Shown one piece after another: positions 1-7,773 of a DNA stretch of 64,000 bases. How positions within the stretch are numbered: the first letter of the stretch is position 1; the number at the start of each line of letters is the position of its first letter. The stretch lies in NCBI GenBank assembly GCA_020634215.1, contig JACKCD010000023.1:31303-95302 (forward strand), in the 5' to 3' direction. A model generated the notes under the pieces. The model made no database searches. It worked only from the letters and a program-made list of their open reading frames with translations, and had not been told where the DNA came from. The stretch comes from Ardenticatenaceae bacterium (GTDB lineage Bacteria; Chloroflexota; Anaerolineae; Promineifilales; Promineifilaceae). The position numbers and the translations under genes were made by a program.

Positions 1-225
1 AATGCCGCAAAAATCAAGACCGCTCATCCCGTATTGGAGGTCAATGTCTACTAACGCGAGGTGGGGTGAGCCAAATTTTCGCATCCAGTCAATGGCTTCT
101 TCGGCCGAAGCCATGTCAACGGTCTGAAACCCAGACTGTTTTAAACCCTGGGTTACAAGCCGTCTCATGGTACTATCGTCTTCTACTACCAATATTCGGA
201 ACTTGTCTGCGTTTGCTAAATACAT
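1..225 (-). CDS. Response regulator receiver domain protein, 3' part outside window
   Basis: This is an open frame of 75 codons from an ATG at 225 that runs off the left edge with no stop. The sequence is a CheY-like receiver: hydrophobic beta-1 then the acidic cluster EDD (residues 15-17), and a phosphoacceptor Asp at residue 60 in ALVDIDLQYGMSG. It is the last visible gene of a minus-strand signalling operon (histidine kinase, NarL regulator, receiver, receiver), 38 bp after the preceding receiver gene. The Asp is intact, so unlike its neighbour it should accept phosphate. Any output domain lies outside the window. Confidence 0.8.
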   Translation of the reverse strand, partial: MYLANADKFRILVVEDDSTMRRLVTQGLKQSGFQTVDMASAEEAIDWMRKFGSPHLALVDIDLQYGMSGLDFCGI

Positions 226-263
226 TCTGCACCACTAAATTATCTTGCGATGTTGCGGATGGT

Positions 264-710
264 CTAGGTGGGGTAGTTTGGTGCAAAACGGCCGTTATAG
301 GCTGGTACTGCCTGCGATACAAAGTCAATGCGCCTTAATACCCGACGTATACGTGACAACAACATTTCAGGGTCTACAGGCTTAATCATATAATCGTCGG
401 CAAAATCGTCAATAGCCTGTGCTATCCACTTCGTCGGGATACGTTCTGAAAGCATAATGATGGGTACATCGCTTAAATCACGTACAAACTGACTAAACTG
501 CAACCCGTCCATACCGTTACGAAAATTGCGTTCCGCTACAATTAAATGCGGCCACCCAAAAGCACGAATGATCTGAATGGCTTCTTCACAGGAATGCACA
601 GCACAAAGATCATATGGGGTGTTCGCAAATACTTCCTCAATACGTTGACCATTACAGACATCTTCATCAACGAGAAGGATACTCCACTGTTTTGCAGATA
701 ATTGACTCAC
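264..710 (-). CDS. Stand-alone receiver protein with Glu at the phosphoacceptor site
   Basis: About 148 aa, one CheY-like receiver and no recognisable output domain. I prefer a GTG start at 710 (MSQLSAKQWS...), because GAGGG lies just upstream; an upstream TTG at 725 would add five residues. The acidic pocket (LLVDED) and the conserved Lys (YMIKPVD) are present. The phosphoacceptor is Glu in LIVAERNFRNGMDG, where the neighbouring receiver has Asp in LALVDID. Glu at this site often mimics the phosphorylated state, so the protein may be constitutively active or work without phosphorylation (inference). The C-terminus ends in a stretch encoded by the AACGGCCGTT repeat (NGRF). Confidence 0.75.
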   Translation of the reverse strand: MSQLSAKQWSILLVDEDVCNGQRIEEVFANTPYDLCAVHSCEEAIQIIRAFGWPHLIVAERNFRNGMDGLQFSQFVRDLSDVPIIMLSERIPTKWIAQAIDDFADDYMIKPVDPEMLLSRIRRVLRRIDFVSQAVPAYNGRFAPNYPT

Positions 711-807
711 AATGTGGACCCTCAAAGCAAATTGAAATATGTTTTAATTACAAACTACCTTCTTTCCACATAGGAGCATACAGTATTCAGTTGTAGGAAA
801 ACATCGG

Positions 808-837
808 GGAAAATCTGATCTTTGGTCAGGATTTTCC
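808..837 (-). terminator. Possible terminator after the NarL-type regulator
   Basis: An 8-bp perfect stem (GGAAAATC/GATTTTCC) with three more inner pairs lies 11 bp beyond the stop of the LuxR-type regulator. On the minus strand it is followed by a short T-containing stretch (GATGTTTTCC). It could end or reduce transcription before the two receiver genes. Confidence 0.35.
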
Positions 838-847
838 TGACAAACAA

Positions 848-1498
848 TTAGTTCAAGTTGACCAGCCCCATGCGAATGGCATAGTGAACCAAGCCCGGCA
901 CATCATAGATATCCAGCCGCCGCATGAGCCGAGCGCGATGGGTTTCAACCGTCTTGGCACTTATGTTAAGCTGTGCGGCAATCTCTTTTACCGTTTGCCC
1001 TTCGGCAATAAGCTGCAAAATTTCTCGCTGGCGGGGCGTGAGCCGCTCTAACATGCTGGTTTGGCTGCCCACCCGCCGCACATAGTCGGCGACGTGTTTG
1101 GACACAGGTGGGCTGAGGTAAGTTTCGCCACCAAAGACAGAGCGAATTGCCATTTCTAACTCAGCGGTGCCAGAATCTTTGAGCAAATAGCCGGCCGCCC
1201 CCGCGTTCAAGGCCTGTAGCACGTACTCTTCATTCATGTGCATGGAGAGCATGATAATGCGGACATCCGGCATTTCCTGAACTACTTGGCGCGTGACTTC
1301 CAGCCCGTTCAAAATAGGCATTGAGATGTCCATCAGTACGATGTTGGGATTTAACGTTTTGATGAGTTCAATGGCTTCTTGCCCGTTGCCAGCCTCAGCC
1401 ACGACTTCGGCGTAGGGCAGGCTTTGCAGCAGGGCACGAATGCCAGCGCGGACAAGGACATGGTCTTCAGCGAGCAGGATGGTTATTTTTTCATTCAT
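848..1498 (-). CDS. NarL/FixJ-family response regulator (receiver + LuxR HTH)
   Basis: Two domains are visible: a receiver (residues 1-120) with phosphoacceptor Asp57 in NIVLMDISMP, and a C-terminal LuxR-type helix-turn-helix (about 150-216) with LTPRQREILQLIAEGQTVKEIA and KTVETHRARLMRRL. The ATG at 1498 overlaps the end of the upstream histidine kinase by 8 bp, which suggests translational coupling. An ATG at 1516 would add six residues partly encoded by an AACGGCCGTT copy and is less likely. It is expected to be phosphorylated by the adjacent HisKA_3 kinase and to act as a transcription factor. Targets are unknown. Confidence 0.9.
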   Translation of the reverse strand: MNEKITILLAEDHVLVRAGIRALLQSLPYAEVVAEAGNGQEAIELIKTLNPNIVLMDISMPILNGLEVTRQVVQEMPDVRIIMLSMHMNEEYVLQALNAGAAGYLLKDSGTAELEMAIRSVFGGETYLSPPVSKHVADYVRRVGSQTSMLERLTPRQREILQLIAEGQTVKEIAAQLNISAKTVETHRARLMRRLDIYDVPGLVHYAIRMGLVNLN

Positions 1499-3068
1499 AA
1501 ACGGCCGTTTTTTCAATCAACGGAAAAACCACATAAATTTCCGTTCCTCCATCTATCTCTGATGTAATTTTAGCAGTACCACCAGCCAGCAAAGCACGCT
1601 CCTTTAACCCCAACAGCCCCATGCTGTCCCCCTGCGAAGCATGTTCCTCTGCCTCAACCACATTAAACCCAATGCCGTCATCTCGAATGCTTAAAACAAG
1701 CTGGTCTTGTTCCTGACGTAGCTCAACCAAAACATTTTGCGCGTGGGCGTGGCGGGCGATATTGGTGAGTGCTTCCTGGGCAATGCGAAAACAGGCAATT
1801 TCAACCTCATTTGGCGGGCGTTCGGTCAAATTAGTTTTAAACTGCGGCTCGAACCCCACCCACTGCGCCTGCTTATCAATGTACCAGCGCAGCGTTTTTA
1901 CCAGCCCCAGGTCGTCCAAGAGAGACGGTCGCAAATCGAGCGACAAGTTTCGTACCTGCTGTAAAACGGTGTCTACAATGTCAACGCTGGTTGTTAGCTG
2001 CTGGTTGTTCTGGCTGGTTTGCCAAGTTTGCAGGTTGATTTTGAGGGCAGTGAGGGCTTGGCCGATTTCGTCGTGGAGTTCGCGGGCAATGCGTCGCCGC
2101 TCTTCTTCTTGAATGGCAACCAGCCGCCGCGAAAGTTTGACAAGCCGGTCGTGAGCCGCGTCAAGCTGGCGGTAGAGGCGTTGGCGTTCGGCAATTTCGC
2201 GCATGAGATTGGCGTTGGCCTGGGCAAGATCGGCCGTTCGTTCCACCACGCGCAGCTCCAGGGTTTCATAAACGGTTCGCAGCATTTCCTGGTTTTGCTT
2301 GCGGTCAATGATGTCGCGCACGGCAATGACCTGGGCGGGCATGCCGCGATAGGTTTGGGCATGGACAACCAGTTCCACATCAACCTGGGAACCGTCTTTT
2401 TTGATGGCACGGGCTTCGTGGGTTAGGCCGTCTCCGGCAATGTCGGCCATGACCAGTTTGGCGTTGGTTTGTTGGATGAGATCGCTGATCGGCCGGCCGA
2501 CAAGACGGTCAAGCTCATAGCCAAAAAATTCTAGAAAGCGAGAGTCCGCCGTAATCAGCACCCCATCTTGCAGCACCGCAATCCCCTGAAACACCATTTC
2601 CAGCAGCGCGTAATAACTTTGTTCGCTTTCACGGGCGTGAGCCAGCTTTTCGCTGGTTTGAATATTGCGCTGGTAGACAATCACTAGCGTCAATCCCAGG
2701 CTAAAAAACCCCACAATCAGCAAATAAAACAGCAGCAGTGCCACTCGCTGTTCCACCACCGCCCCCAAATAGAGGGCAATGGCAAGGGAAAAAACCAGCA
2801 GCAGTGCCAGCATAGCCAGCCGAAAATATTTGGTGCGGGTGAGGACGTAGGTGAGGATAAATAAAACAACGACCGTTACCGCTCGACTGACATTCGAGAC
2901 GGCCAGTTCGTTGCGAAAATTGAGATAGATGATGGCTTCAATGACAACGGTGGCGACAATAAAGAGGAGGGTAAAGGCAGAAAGAAGGGTTTGGCGTTGG
3001 CGTGTTCCAGCGTCTTGTATCGCCATCGGCGTGATGAGCCACTGCCACGAACCCTTTAAGTTCATCAT
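1491..3068 (-). CDS. Membrane PAS sensor histidine kinase (NarX/DesK-type HisKA_3)
   Basis: 525 aa. The N-terminus has about four membrane segments (residues 28-132). A PAS domain follows (about 150-255, closing with VIAVRDIIDRKQ), then a coiled-coil linker. The HisKA_3 dimerisation helix has phosphoacceptor His332 in RRIARELHDEIGQAL. A C-terminal HATPase_c follows, with an N-box region (CFRIAQEALTNIARHA) and the G-box DDGIGF...GLLGLKERA. This is the class of kinase that pairs with LuxR-type regulators, and the NarL-like gene overlaps its 3' end. The signal is not evident; it could be sensed by the membrane part or the PAS pocket. Confidence 0.92.
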   Translation of the reverse strand: MMNLKGSWQWLITPMAIQDAGTRQRQTLLSAFTLLFIVATVVIEAIIYLNFRNELAVSNVSRAVTVVVLFILTYVLTRTKYFRLAMLALLLVFSLAIALYLGAVVEQRVALLLFYLLIVGFFSLGLTLVIVYQRNIQTSEKLAHARESEQSYYALLEMVFQGIAVLQDGVLITADSRFLEFFGYELDRLVGRPISDLIQQTNAKLVMADIAGDGLTHEARAIKKDGSQVDVELVVHAQTYRGMPAQVIAVRDIIDRKQNQEMLRTVYETLELRVVERTADLAQANANLMREIAERQRLYRQLDAAHDRLVKLSRRLVAIQEEERRRIARELHDEIGQALTALKINLQTWQTSQNNQQLTTSVDIVDTVLQQVRNLSLDLRPSLLDDLGLVKTLRWYIDKQAQWVGFEPQFKTNLTERPPNEVEIACFRIAQEALTNIARHAHAQNVLVELRQEQDQLVLSIRDDGIGFNVVEAEEHASQGDSMGLLGLKERALLAGGTAKITSEIDGGTEIYVVFPLIEKTAVYE

Positions 3069-3076
3069 GCGACTGT

Positions 3077-3871
3077 TTACAGTTTGGTTAAGATTTCGGG
3101 GCCGTTGGGGGTAATGACAACGGTATGTTCAAATTGTACCGATAGCTCCCCATCAGCCGTAATTACTGTCCAACCGTCGGGCAGAAGGTACCATTCGTGG
3201 GTGCCATAGTTGATCATGGGTTCTATGGTAAAAACCATGCCGGGCTGGAGCCGGGGGCCACGGGTGGATTGGCGAATATGGGAAACGGAAGGGGATTCGT
3301 GCAGCTCGCGGCCAATGCCGTGCCCACCCCATTCGTGCACCACAGAGACACCTTGCGTATCAGCGTAATCATTGATAGCAGAGCCAATGTCGTGGAGATA
3401 GGCACCATTTTGGGCAGCTTCAACGCCCACGTGCAGGCATTCTTTGCCAATGTCGAGCAGCCGCTGGACTTTCGGGGAGACGCGCCCAACGGGGAAGGTA
3501 ACACAGGCATCGCCACAATATTCTTTGTAGCGCAGGCCAATGTCTATGCCAACGATGTCGCCTTCTTTGAGAACGCGGTCGTCGGGCAGGCCGTGGCAAA
3601 TTTCGTGGTTGACCGAGGCGCAAATCACGCCAGGGAAGGGGGGATGATCACCCGCACTGCCCTCATACCCTTTGTAGAGGGGTTTGGCTCCATAGCCAAT
3701 GATGTAGTGTTCCACCAGATGGTCTAATTCGCGCAAGCTGATGCCGGGCTTGATGTTTTCTTCGAGGAGGGCGAAACATTGGGCAACCAGCCGGCCAGAT
3801 TCGCGCATTTGGGCGATTTCACGTTTGCTTTTGAGTTTGAGGCGTTTTTTGAACCGTTGTGTAAATACCAT
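3077..3871 (-). CDS. map: Methionine aminopeptidase, type I
   Basis: Removes N-terminal Met from nascent proteins. With the ATG at 3871 the protein has 264 aa, the normal length for type I. The five metal ligands are visible as Asp110 (GIDIG), Asp121 (CGDACVTF), His184 (GGHGIGRELH), Glu217 (FTIEPM) and Glu248 (QFEHTV). His93 in EICHGLP is the usual substrate-binding His. The frame stays open upstream to 4066, but that extension is a low-complexity Ser/Pro stretch running antisense through the neighbouring gene and is not credible. It stands alone here, rather than beside adk/infA as in many bacteria. Confidence 0.95.
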   Translation of the reverse strand: MVFTQRFKKRLKLKSKREIAQMRESGRLVAQCFALLEENIKPGISLRELDHLVEHYIIGYGAKPLYKGYEGSAGDHPPFPGVICASVNHEICHGLPDDRVLKEGDIVGIDIGLRYKEYCGDACVTFPVGRVSPKVQRLLDIGKECLHVGVEAAQNGAYLHDIGSAINDYADTQGVSVVHEWGGHGIGRELHESPSVSHIRQSTRGPRLQPGMVFTIEPMINYGTHEWYLLPDGWTVITADGELSVQFEHTVVITPNGPEILTKL

Positions 3872-3906
3872 AACGGAGGGGAGTATAGCACACAAAAAAG
3901 CAGATA

Positions 3907-3942
3907 AGAAGTTCAACTTCTTTGCAAAGAAGTTGAACTTCT
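3907..3942. repeat. 36-bp perfect palindrome
   Basis: Two 18-nt arms with no spacer lie between map and the small membrane gene, 9 bp beyond the latter's stop codon. The centre is TTTGCAAA at 3921-3928. On the minus strand it is followed by a T-rich stretch (CTTTTTTG), so it may be a terminator for the upstream membrane gene. An arm this long without a loop is also compatible with a protein-binding site or the footprint of a mobile palindrome. Confidence 0.7.
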
Positions 3943-3950
3943 GCGGGGCA

Positions 3951-4358
3951 TTAGTGGGTGAGGCGGCGGAGGCCGATGGTTTGGAGGATGGCGAAAGTGG
4001 CGACGGCTTCGGCGAGGAGGCCGATGGTCCATTTGCCCGCGAGGGTGAGGGGGAGCCAACCGCCAAGGAGGAGGAGGATGGAGCCGATGACCCAGAGAAT
4101 GTCGAGCATAACGGCCGTTTTTGCCACCTTCACATCCAAAACGGGCTGACGGGTGGCCCAGAAAAGGAGCAGGCCGTAGGGAATGAGGATGAGGCCGAGG
4201 ATGGGGAAAACGGCCGTTTGTTCAATCCCGGTAAAGTTGGCAAGGCTGCTGGCCGCCAGCAGGGATGTTAGCCCGCTAAGGCCAGAGAACAGGGCGTTAC
4301 CACGAAGTGCCTGGCGTAGGAAGTGGGCATTGTCGGGAACAGTTTGTATAGCAGTCAT
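3951..4358 (-). CDS. Small four-helix membrane protein of unknown function
   Basis: 135 aa. Four hydrophobic helices are evident (about residues 27-42, 48-68, 82-100 and 106-126) with short polar loops and no catalytic motif that I recognise. The helices give the strong hydrophobic bias expected of a real membrane protein. Two loops are partly encoded by AACGGCCGTT copies (EQTAVF and AKTAVM). The ATG at 4358 is preceded on the minus strand by GGAGGTTTTT, a good ribosome-binding site. The function is unknown; resemblance to small DoxX/DUF-type integral membrane proteins is only general. Confidence 0.7.
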   Translation of the reverse strand: MTAIQTVPDNAHFLRQALRGNALFSGLSGLTSLLAASSLANFTGIEQTAVFPILGLILIPYGLLLFWATRQPVLDVKVAKTAVMLDILWVIGSILLLLGGWLPLTLAGKWTIGLLAEAVATFAILQTIGLRRLTH

Positions 4359-4515
4359 AAAAAACCTCCATTTGTGGATAAACTAGGATGCAAAGGTTTG
4401 TTGATAGCCATTTGCATCCTGGCATGTGATTCCTTGATGGCTGGAGGATAGGGGATTTGACGGTGCCAAAGCGAGGAAAAGTGGTGCCAACTGGTGCCAG
4501 TGGGATGTTTTTTGG

Positions 4516-4566
4516 CAGGATTGACAAGATTTTGTAGGATTTTCAAGTTCAATCTTGTCAATCCTG
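4516..4566. repeat. Intergenic hairpin, 16-bp perfect stem
   Basis: Arms CAGGATTGACAAGATT and its reverse complement flank a 19-nt loop that itself contains GTAGGATTTTCAAG. It sits between the small membrane gene start and the end of the 7TM gene. It belongs to the style of intergenic hairpins found throughout this window and could serve as a terminator for the 7TM gene's neighbour or as an mRNA stabiliser. Confidence 0.6.
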
Positions 4567-4585
4567 TCTAAAGATTCTAGGGGGA

Positions 4586-5818
4586 TTAACGGCCGTTAAC
4601 CCCCACCCGCCGCGACCTTTCACGCAGGTCACGGGCAACGAGGGCGGCGGCGGCGTTTTGCCAGTTGTAGAGGGTGCGCTGAGGAACCTGGGTGCGGAAC
4701 CAGTCGAGAATGGGAAGAACGGCCGTTTCTGCTTCTCCCAGCACCAGCCGCCGACTATACGGCTTTAGCCCGCGCACATAGGGATAGTGGAGCGCGTTGT
4801 AATGCCGCCACTCATCCGTGGTGCCAAAATCAGCTTCGCCCGGTGGCTTTAGCCGCTCAATGCTTTCAGTTAGCATCAGCCGCAGTTCGCCCGCCCGCGT
4901 CAGGGTGTCGGTAGGCTGGCCGTTTTGCTGGAGGCGGTGGGCAATCAATGGCAGCCGAGTTAGTGGGCTGCGGGCTAAATGGGGCAGATTACCCATTTGG
5001 CTAAGTGCCTGGCGCGTGTAGCGAGTAAAGGTATCGCTATCAATCTTGTCTAGCTGGAGCGCGTCGTCGCTGCGGGTCAGGGCATCGGATTGGGCACGCA
5101 GGTTGCTGCGCTCTTGGCGCAGGCGCGGGGTGTTGAAAAAGGCGAAGCGGTCAAAGAAGGATTGGAAAGGGTCGGCAAAGGTTTGCAGCAGAATGGCGGC
5201 GGCGATGGTGGTGAGCAGCAGCAGCAGCAGGGCATAGGTGACGCCAATCCCGTAGGCCATTACCAAAACGATTTGGCCGCCAAAAAGGAGAGCCGTAAAA
5301 AAGGCATAGTCGAGCGAGCGCAGAAAGTGGGGGAGGAGTGCTTCTCCCTGGTCGAAGGCATCCATAACGGCGATGACGATGCCTAGCAGCAGTAGATCGC
5401 CACCGATGCCGAATAGGACGAGGGTGCGAGGGAGCCAGCTAAAGGGGAACATGAGGAAGGTGATGCCGAGCATGAAGAAGAGGGTGGCGATGAGCAAAAC
5501 GGCCGTTGGTCGAGGATGCTGTTCTAGCCGTTCTTGTAGTGCCTGTTCGCCGGGGATGAGATAGACAAGCAGGGCAATCCAGCAGGCGGCAGGCAGAAAG
5601 ACAAAAAGACGCTGCCAGATGAAAAGCGAAAGAGAACTTTCGCCGCTGAGGGCGTATTGGCTGAGGATGTCGAGGGCAAGGCCGATGGCGTAGGTGACAA
5701 GCCCCAGCCCCGCCAGCCACAGCCGTAGGCTGCCCACATCGCGGGCAATGAGGTATAGCCCTAGCCATAGGGCCAGCCCGTAGAGACCAATTTGCAGGAC
5801 AAGTTGGGTGGTTGTCAT
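4586..5818 (-). CDS. Seven- to eight-helix membrane protein with cytoplasmic tail, unknown function
   Basis: 410 aa from the ATG at 5818 (MTTTQLVLQIG). An upstream in-frame start at 5902 would translate an intergenic hairpin and is rejected. Residues 1-225 contain about seven membrane helices. Residues 225-410 form a soluble tail beginning with FADPFQSFFDRFAFFN. The arrangement resembles the sensing half of 7TM sensor proteins, but no kinase, GGDEF or HTH motif follows. The last codons (NGR-stop) are supplied by an AACGGCCGTT copy. It is divergent from an ArsR-type regulator with probable operator boxes between them, so it may be that regulator's target. Confidence 0.65.
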   Translation of the reverse strand: MTTTQLVLQIGLYGLALWLGLYLIARDVGSLRLWLAGLGLVTYAIGLALDILSQYALSGESSLSLFIWQRLFVFLPAACWIALLVYLIPGEQALQERLEQHPRPTAVLLIATLFFMLGITFLMFPFSWLPRTLVLFGIGGDLLLLGIVIAVMDAFDQGEALLPHFLRSLDYAFFTALLFGGQIVLVMAYGIGVTYALLLLLLTTIAAAILLQTFADPFQSFFDRFAFFNTPRLRQERSNLRAQSDALTRSDDALQLDKIDSDTFTRYTRQALSQMGNLPHLARSPLTRLPLIAHRLQQNGQPTDTLTRAGELRLMLTESIERLKPPGEADFGTTDEWRHYNALHYPYVRGLKPYSRRLVLGEAETAVLPILDWFRTQVPQRTLYNWQNAAAALVARDLRERSRRVGVNGR

Positions 5819-5875
5819 GGATAGATTGTAGCATTGGCGAGTAGGTTGTGCATAAAAAATGTTCGTGCAGGCTGA

Positions 5876-5942
5876 TGACAAGTAGCAGGTTGCAGGTGGC
5901 AAGTTTTATTTGATACCAGAACTTGCCACCTGTTACTTGTCA
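5876..5942. repeat. Intergenic palindrome made of slipped repeats
   Basis: The left arm contains AGCAGGT and GCAGGTGGCAAGTT; the right arm contains AACTTGCCACCTGTTACTTGTCA. The arms can pair in more than one register. It lies in the divergent region between the 7TM gene and the ArsR-type gene. A related fragment (ACTTGCCACCTGTGACTGCC) recurs near 9910. Confidence 0.55.
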
Positions 5943-5990
5943 CATGAAAGCCTTTTGGAGGATTGACAGCCCAAACTATTTCGACTAAAA

Positions 5991-6016
5991 TCTATTTAGA
6001 TTTATTTCTAATTAGA
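5991..6016. promoter_or_regulatory. Putative ArsR-type operator pair
   Basis: Two near-identical inverted repeats, TCTATTTAGA (5991-6000) and TCTAATTAGA (6007-6016), lie 16 bp apart centre to centre. They are in an AT-rich stretch 23-48 bp upstream of the ArsR-DUF2087 start and in the divergent region shared with the 7TM gene. ArsR-family proteins bind AT-rich inverted repeats, so autoregulation and control of the divergent gene are plausible. Inferred from sequence and position only. Confidence 0.45.
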
Positions 6017-6041
6017 TATTCTCAAAAGAAGGTGGTGTGTG

Positions 6042-6623
6042 ATGAGCGACGACGAACGATTTGAACAACTGCTACAATTTTTTAAGGTGTTGGGTAACAA
6101 AAATCGGCTGCAAATTTTGGGGCTGCTGGCAAACCAGGAGCGCAATGTGGGTGAACTGGCATTGATGCTGGATTTGAAGGAGCCAACGGTTTCGCACCAT
6201 TTGGGGCTGCTGAAGGAACTGGGGCTGGTTGATACGCGGCCTGAGGGGAATTTGCGGCTTTATCGGCTGAACCAGAAGGCACTGGAAAAGATGAACAAGG
6301 ATATTTTTTCGCCCAAGCAACTGGCGGCACTGGTAGATGTGCGGAAGTCGGAGGAGACGTGGGAGGAGAAGGTGCTAAAGGCGTTTGTGGCAAACGGCCG
6401 TTTGCTCGACATTCCAGCGCGGCGCAAAAAGCGGCTGGTGGTGCTAACCTGGCTGGTGCAACAGCTTGACCCAACGCAGCAGTACCATGAACTGGAACTC
6501 AACGAGTGGCTCAAGCAGTTCCACGAAGATTGCGCCTCGCTGCGCCGCTATATGGTGGAAGAACAGTTGCTGATCCGCGAGCGCAACACCTACTGGCGGC
6601 CTGCGTTTGTCCAAACGCCATAA
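6042..6623 (+). CDS. ArsR-family winged-helix regulator with C-terminal DUF2087
   Basis: 193 aa. Residues 5-85 form an ArsR/SmtB winged helix (LGNKNRLQILGLLANQERNVGELA, then the recognition helix PTVSHHLGLLKELGLV). Residues 115-185 match DUF2087 (IPARRKKRLVVLTWLVQQLD and FHEDCASLRRYMVEEQLL). DUF2087 is frequently fused to ArsR-type HTH domains, but its ligand is not established to my knowledge. No metal-binding Cys motif is present in the recognition helix. The ATG at 6042 follows a GTG at 6039; AAGAAGG is the ribosome-binding site. An AACGGCCGTT copy encodes NGR between the two domains. Likely control: the divergent 7TM gene and itself. Confidence 0.85.
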   Translation: MSDDERFEQLLQFFKVLGNKNRLQILGLLANQERNVGELALMLDLKEPTVSHHLGLLKELGLVDTRPEGNLRLYRLNQKALEKMNKDIFSPKQLAALVDVRKSEETWEEKVLKAFVANGRLLDIPARRKKRLVVLTWLVQQLDPTQQYHELELNEWLKQFHEDCASLRRYMVEEQLLIRERNTYWRPAFVQTP

Positions 6624-6631
6624 ATTGGTAG

Positions 6632-6661
6632 GGTAGAGACGCAAGATTTTGCGTCTCTACC
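6632..6661. terminator. Bidirectional terminator hairpin between convergent genes
   Basis: A 13-bp perfect stem (GGTAGAGACGCAA/TTGCGTCTCTACC) with a 4-nt loop lies between the end of the ArsR-type gene (6623) and the end of the convergent FAH-family gene (6666). The position and stem strength fit a shared terminator, although no long T tract follows in either direction. Confidence 0.6.
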
Positions 6662-6665
6662 TTAA

Positions 6666-7535
6666 TCAATCCACAGCCACAACCACGTTACGCAGTGCGC
6701 CAACGCCCTCAACCTCGGTTTCTACCACGTCACCGGGCTTGAGGAATTCGGGGGGGGTGCGGGCCACGCCCACGCCGTCGGGCGTGCCGGTGGCAATGAT
6801 GTCGCCGGGGAGCAGCGTCATCGCCTTGGAAAGCTGATGAATGACCTCATCCACGCCAAAAATCATCTTTTGCGTGTTGCCATTCTGCTTTAGCACGCCG
6901 TTGACGTGGCAGGTGACGCGCAAATTTTGCGGGTCGGCCACCTCATCGGCGGTGACAATCCACGGCCCCAGCGGAGCGCTGCCGTCAAAACTTTTGCCGA
7001 CAAAAAATTGTTTGTGCTTGCGCTGCACGTCGCGGGCGGTCACGTCGTTGAGGACGGTGTAGCCAAACACATGGCTGCGGGCATCATCTTTGGCAATGCC
7101 GCGCCCCTGTTTGCCAATAATAACCACTAATTCGGCCTCCCAATCAATGTGGGTGGAAACGTGGCCGAAGTAGGGAATGTCGCCATAGGGCGCGTTGACG
7201 GTGGTGGTGGCTTTGTTGAAGATGAGGGGCAGTTCCGGTACATCCACCGGCAGACCCTGTGCCAGGGCAATTTCTTCAACATGACCGAGGTAATTTTTGC
7301 CGACGCACATGAGGTTGCGCCGGGGGACGGGAATGGGGGCGAGGAGGGTGATGTCAGCGAGGGAAACGGCCGTTTCTGCCCCTGCCACCACATCCCTTGC
7401 CTGTGCCAACCCCTCGGCTCCCATTTCGATGAGGCCGAGCATGGTGGGGGAAACGGCCGTTAAATCCACCACCCCCGCCCCCGTCACCGCCCCAATTTTT
7501 TCCACTCCATTGAGCTGATAAGTAACAAGTTTCAA
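6666..7535 (-). CDS. Fumarylacetoacetate hydrolase family protein
   Basis: 289 aa. N-terminal cap domain (1-70) followed by the FAH catalytic fold with CVGKNYLGHVEE, the metal-ligand region DWEAELVVIIGK, VLNDVTARDVQ, GKSFDGSAPLGPWIV and the C-terminal GDIIATGTPDGVG. Family members include acylpyruvate hydrolases, oxaloacetate decarboxylases and homoprotocatechuate isomerases/decarboxylases. Substrate cannot be chosen from sequence and no aromatic-degradation genes are nearby. Two AACGGCCGTT copies encode variable loops (ETAV and LTAV) in the cap region. Cytosolic, presumably dependent on a divalent metal. Confidence 0.92.
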   Translation of the reverse strand: MKLVTYQLNGVEKIGAVTGAGVVDLTAVSPTMLGLIEMGAEGLAQARDVVAGAETAVSLADITLLAPIPVPRRNLMCVGKNYLGHVEEIALAQGLPVDVPELPLIFNKATTTVNAPYGDIPYFGHVSTHIDWEAELVVIIGKQGRGIAKDDARSHVFGYTVLNDVTARDVQRKHKQFFVGKSFDGSAPLGPWIVTADEVADPQNLRVTCHVNGVLKQNGNTQKMIFGVDEVIHQLSKAMTLLPGDIIATGTPDGVGVARTPPEFLKPGDVVETEVEGVGALRNVVVAVD

Positions 7536-7555
7536 GCGTCTTCTCCTTTAAAAAT

Positions 7556-7590
7556 GGGACACGGACGAACACGGACGAACACGGATGACT
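7556..7590. repeat. Tandem-word intergenic repeat (CACGGACGAA)
   Basis: GGGACACGGACGAACACGGACGAACACGG is built from a 10-11 nt word repeated about three times. A reverse-complement relative (CGTCCGCGTTCATCCGCGTTCATCC, 29748-29775) lies inside the tupA signal region, so the word recurs in the genome. The remaining 180 bp up to the DUF3048 remnant hold a second repeated word (CTCTGTG) and no gene. Confidence 0.5.
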
Positions 7591-7773
7591 CTGTGAAATT
7601 GTTGATTTTGATTCATCGTAGTGCCTCATTGTTCATGGTGTCGCCTTTACAAGTGCGAGTGCCATTAAGCCCTTTATTGTAACAGAAAGTGAACAAGTAG
7701 AGCGTAAGCTTGGGCAGAGGCCGCAAAAACTCCTCTGTGCTTCTCAGTGGCTTCTCTGTGTAGCTCTGTGTCA

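Noticed and set aside
3872..4066. N-terminal extension of methionine aminopeptidase
   Set aside because: The extension is Ser/Pro low complexity lying over the small membrane gene. Starting at 3871 gives the standard 264-aa enzyme.
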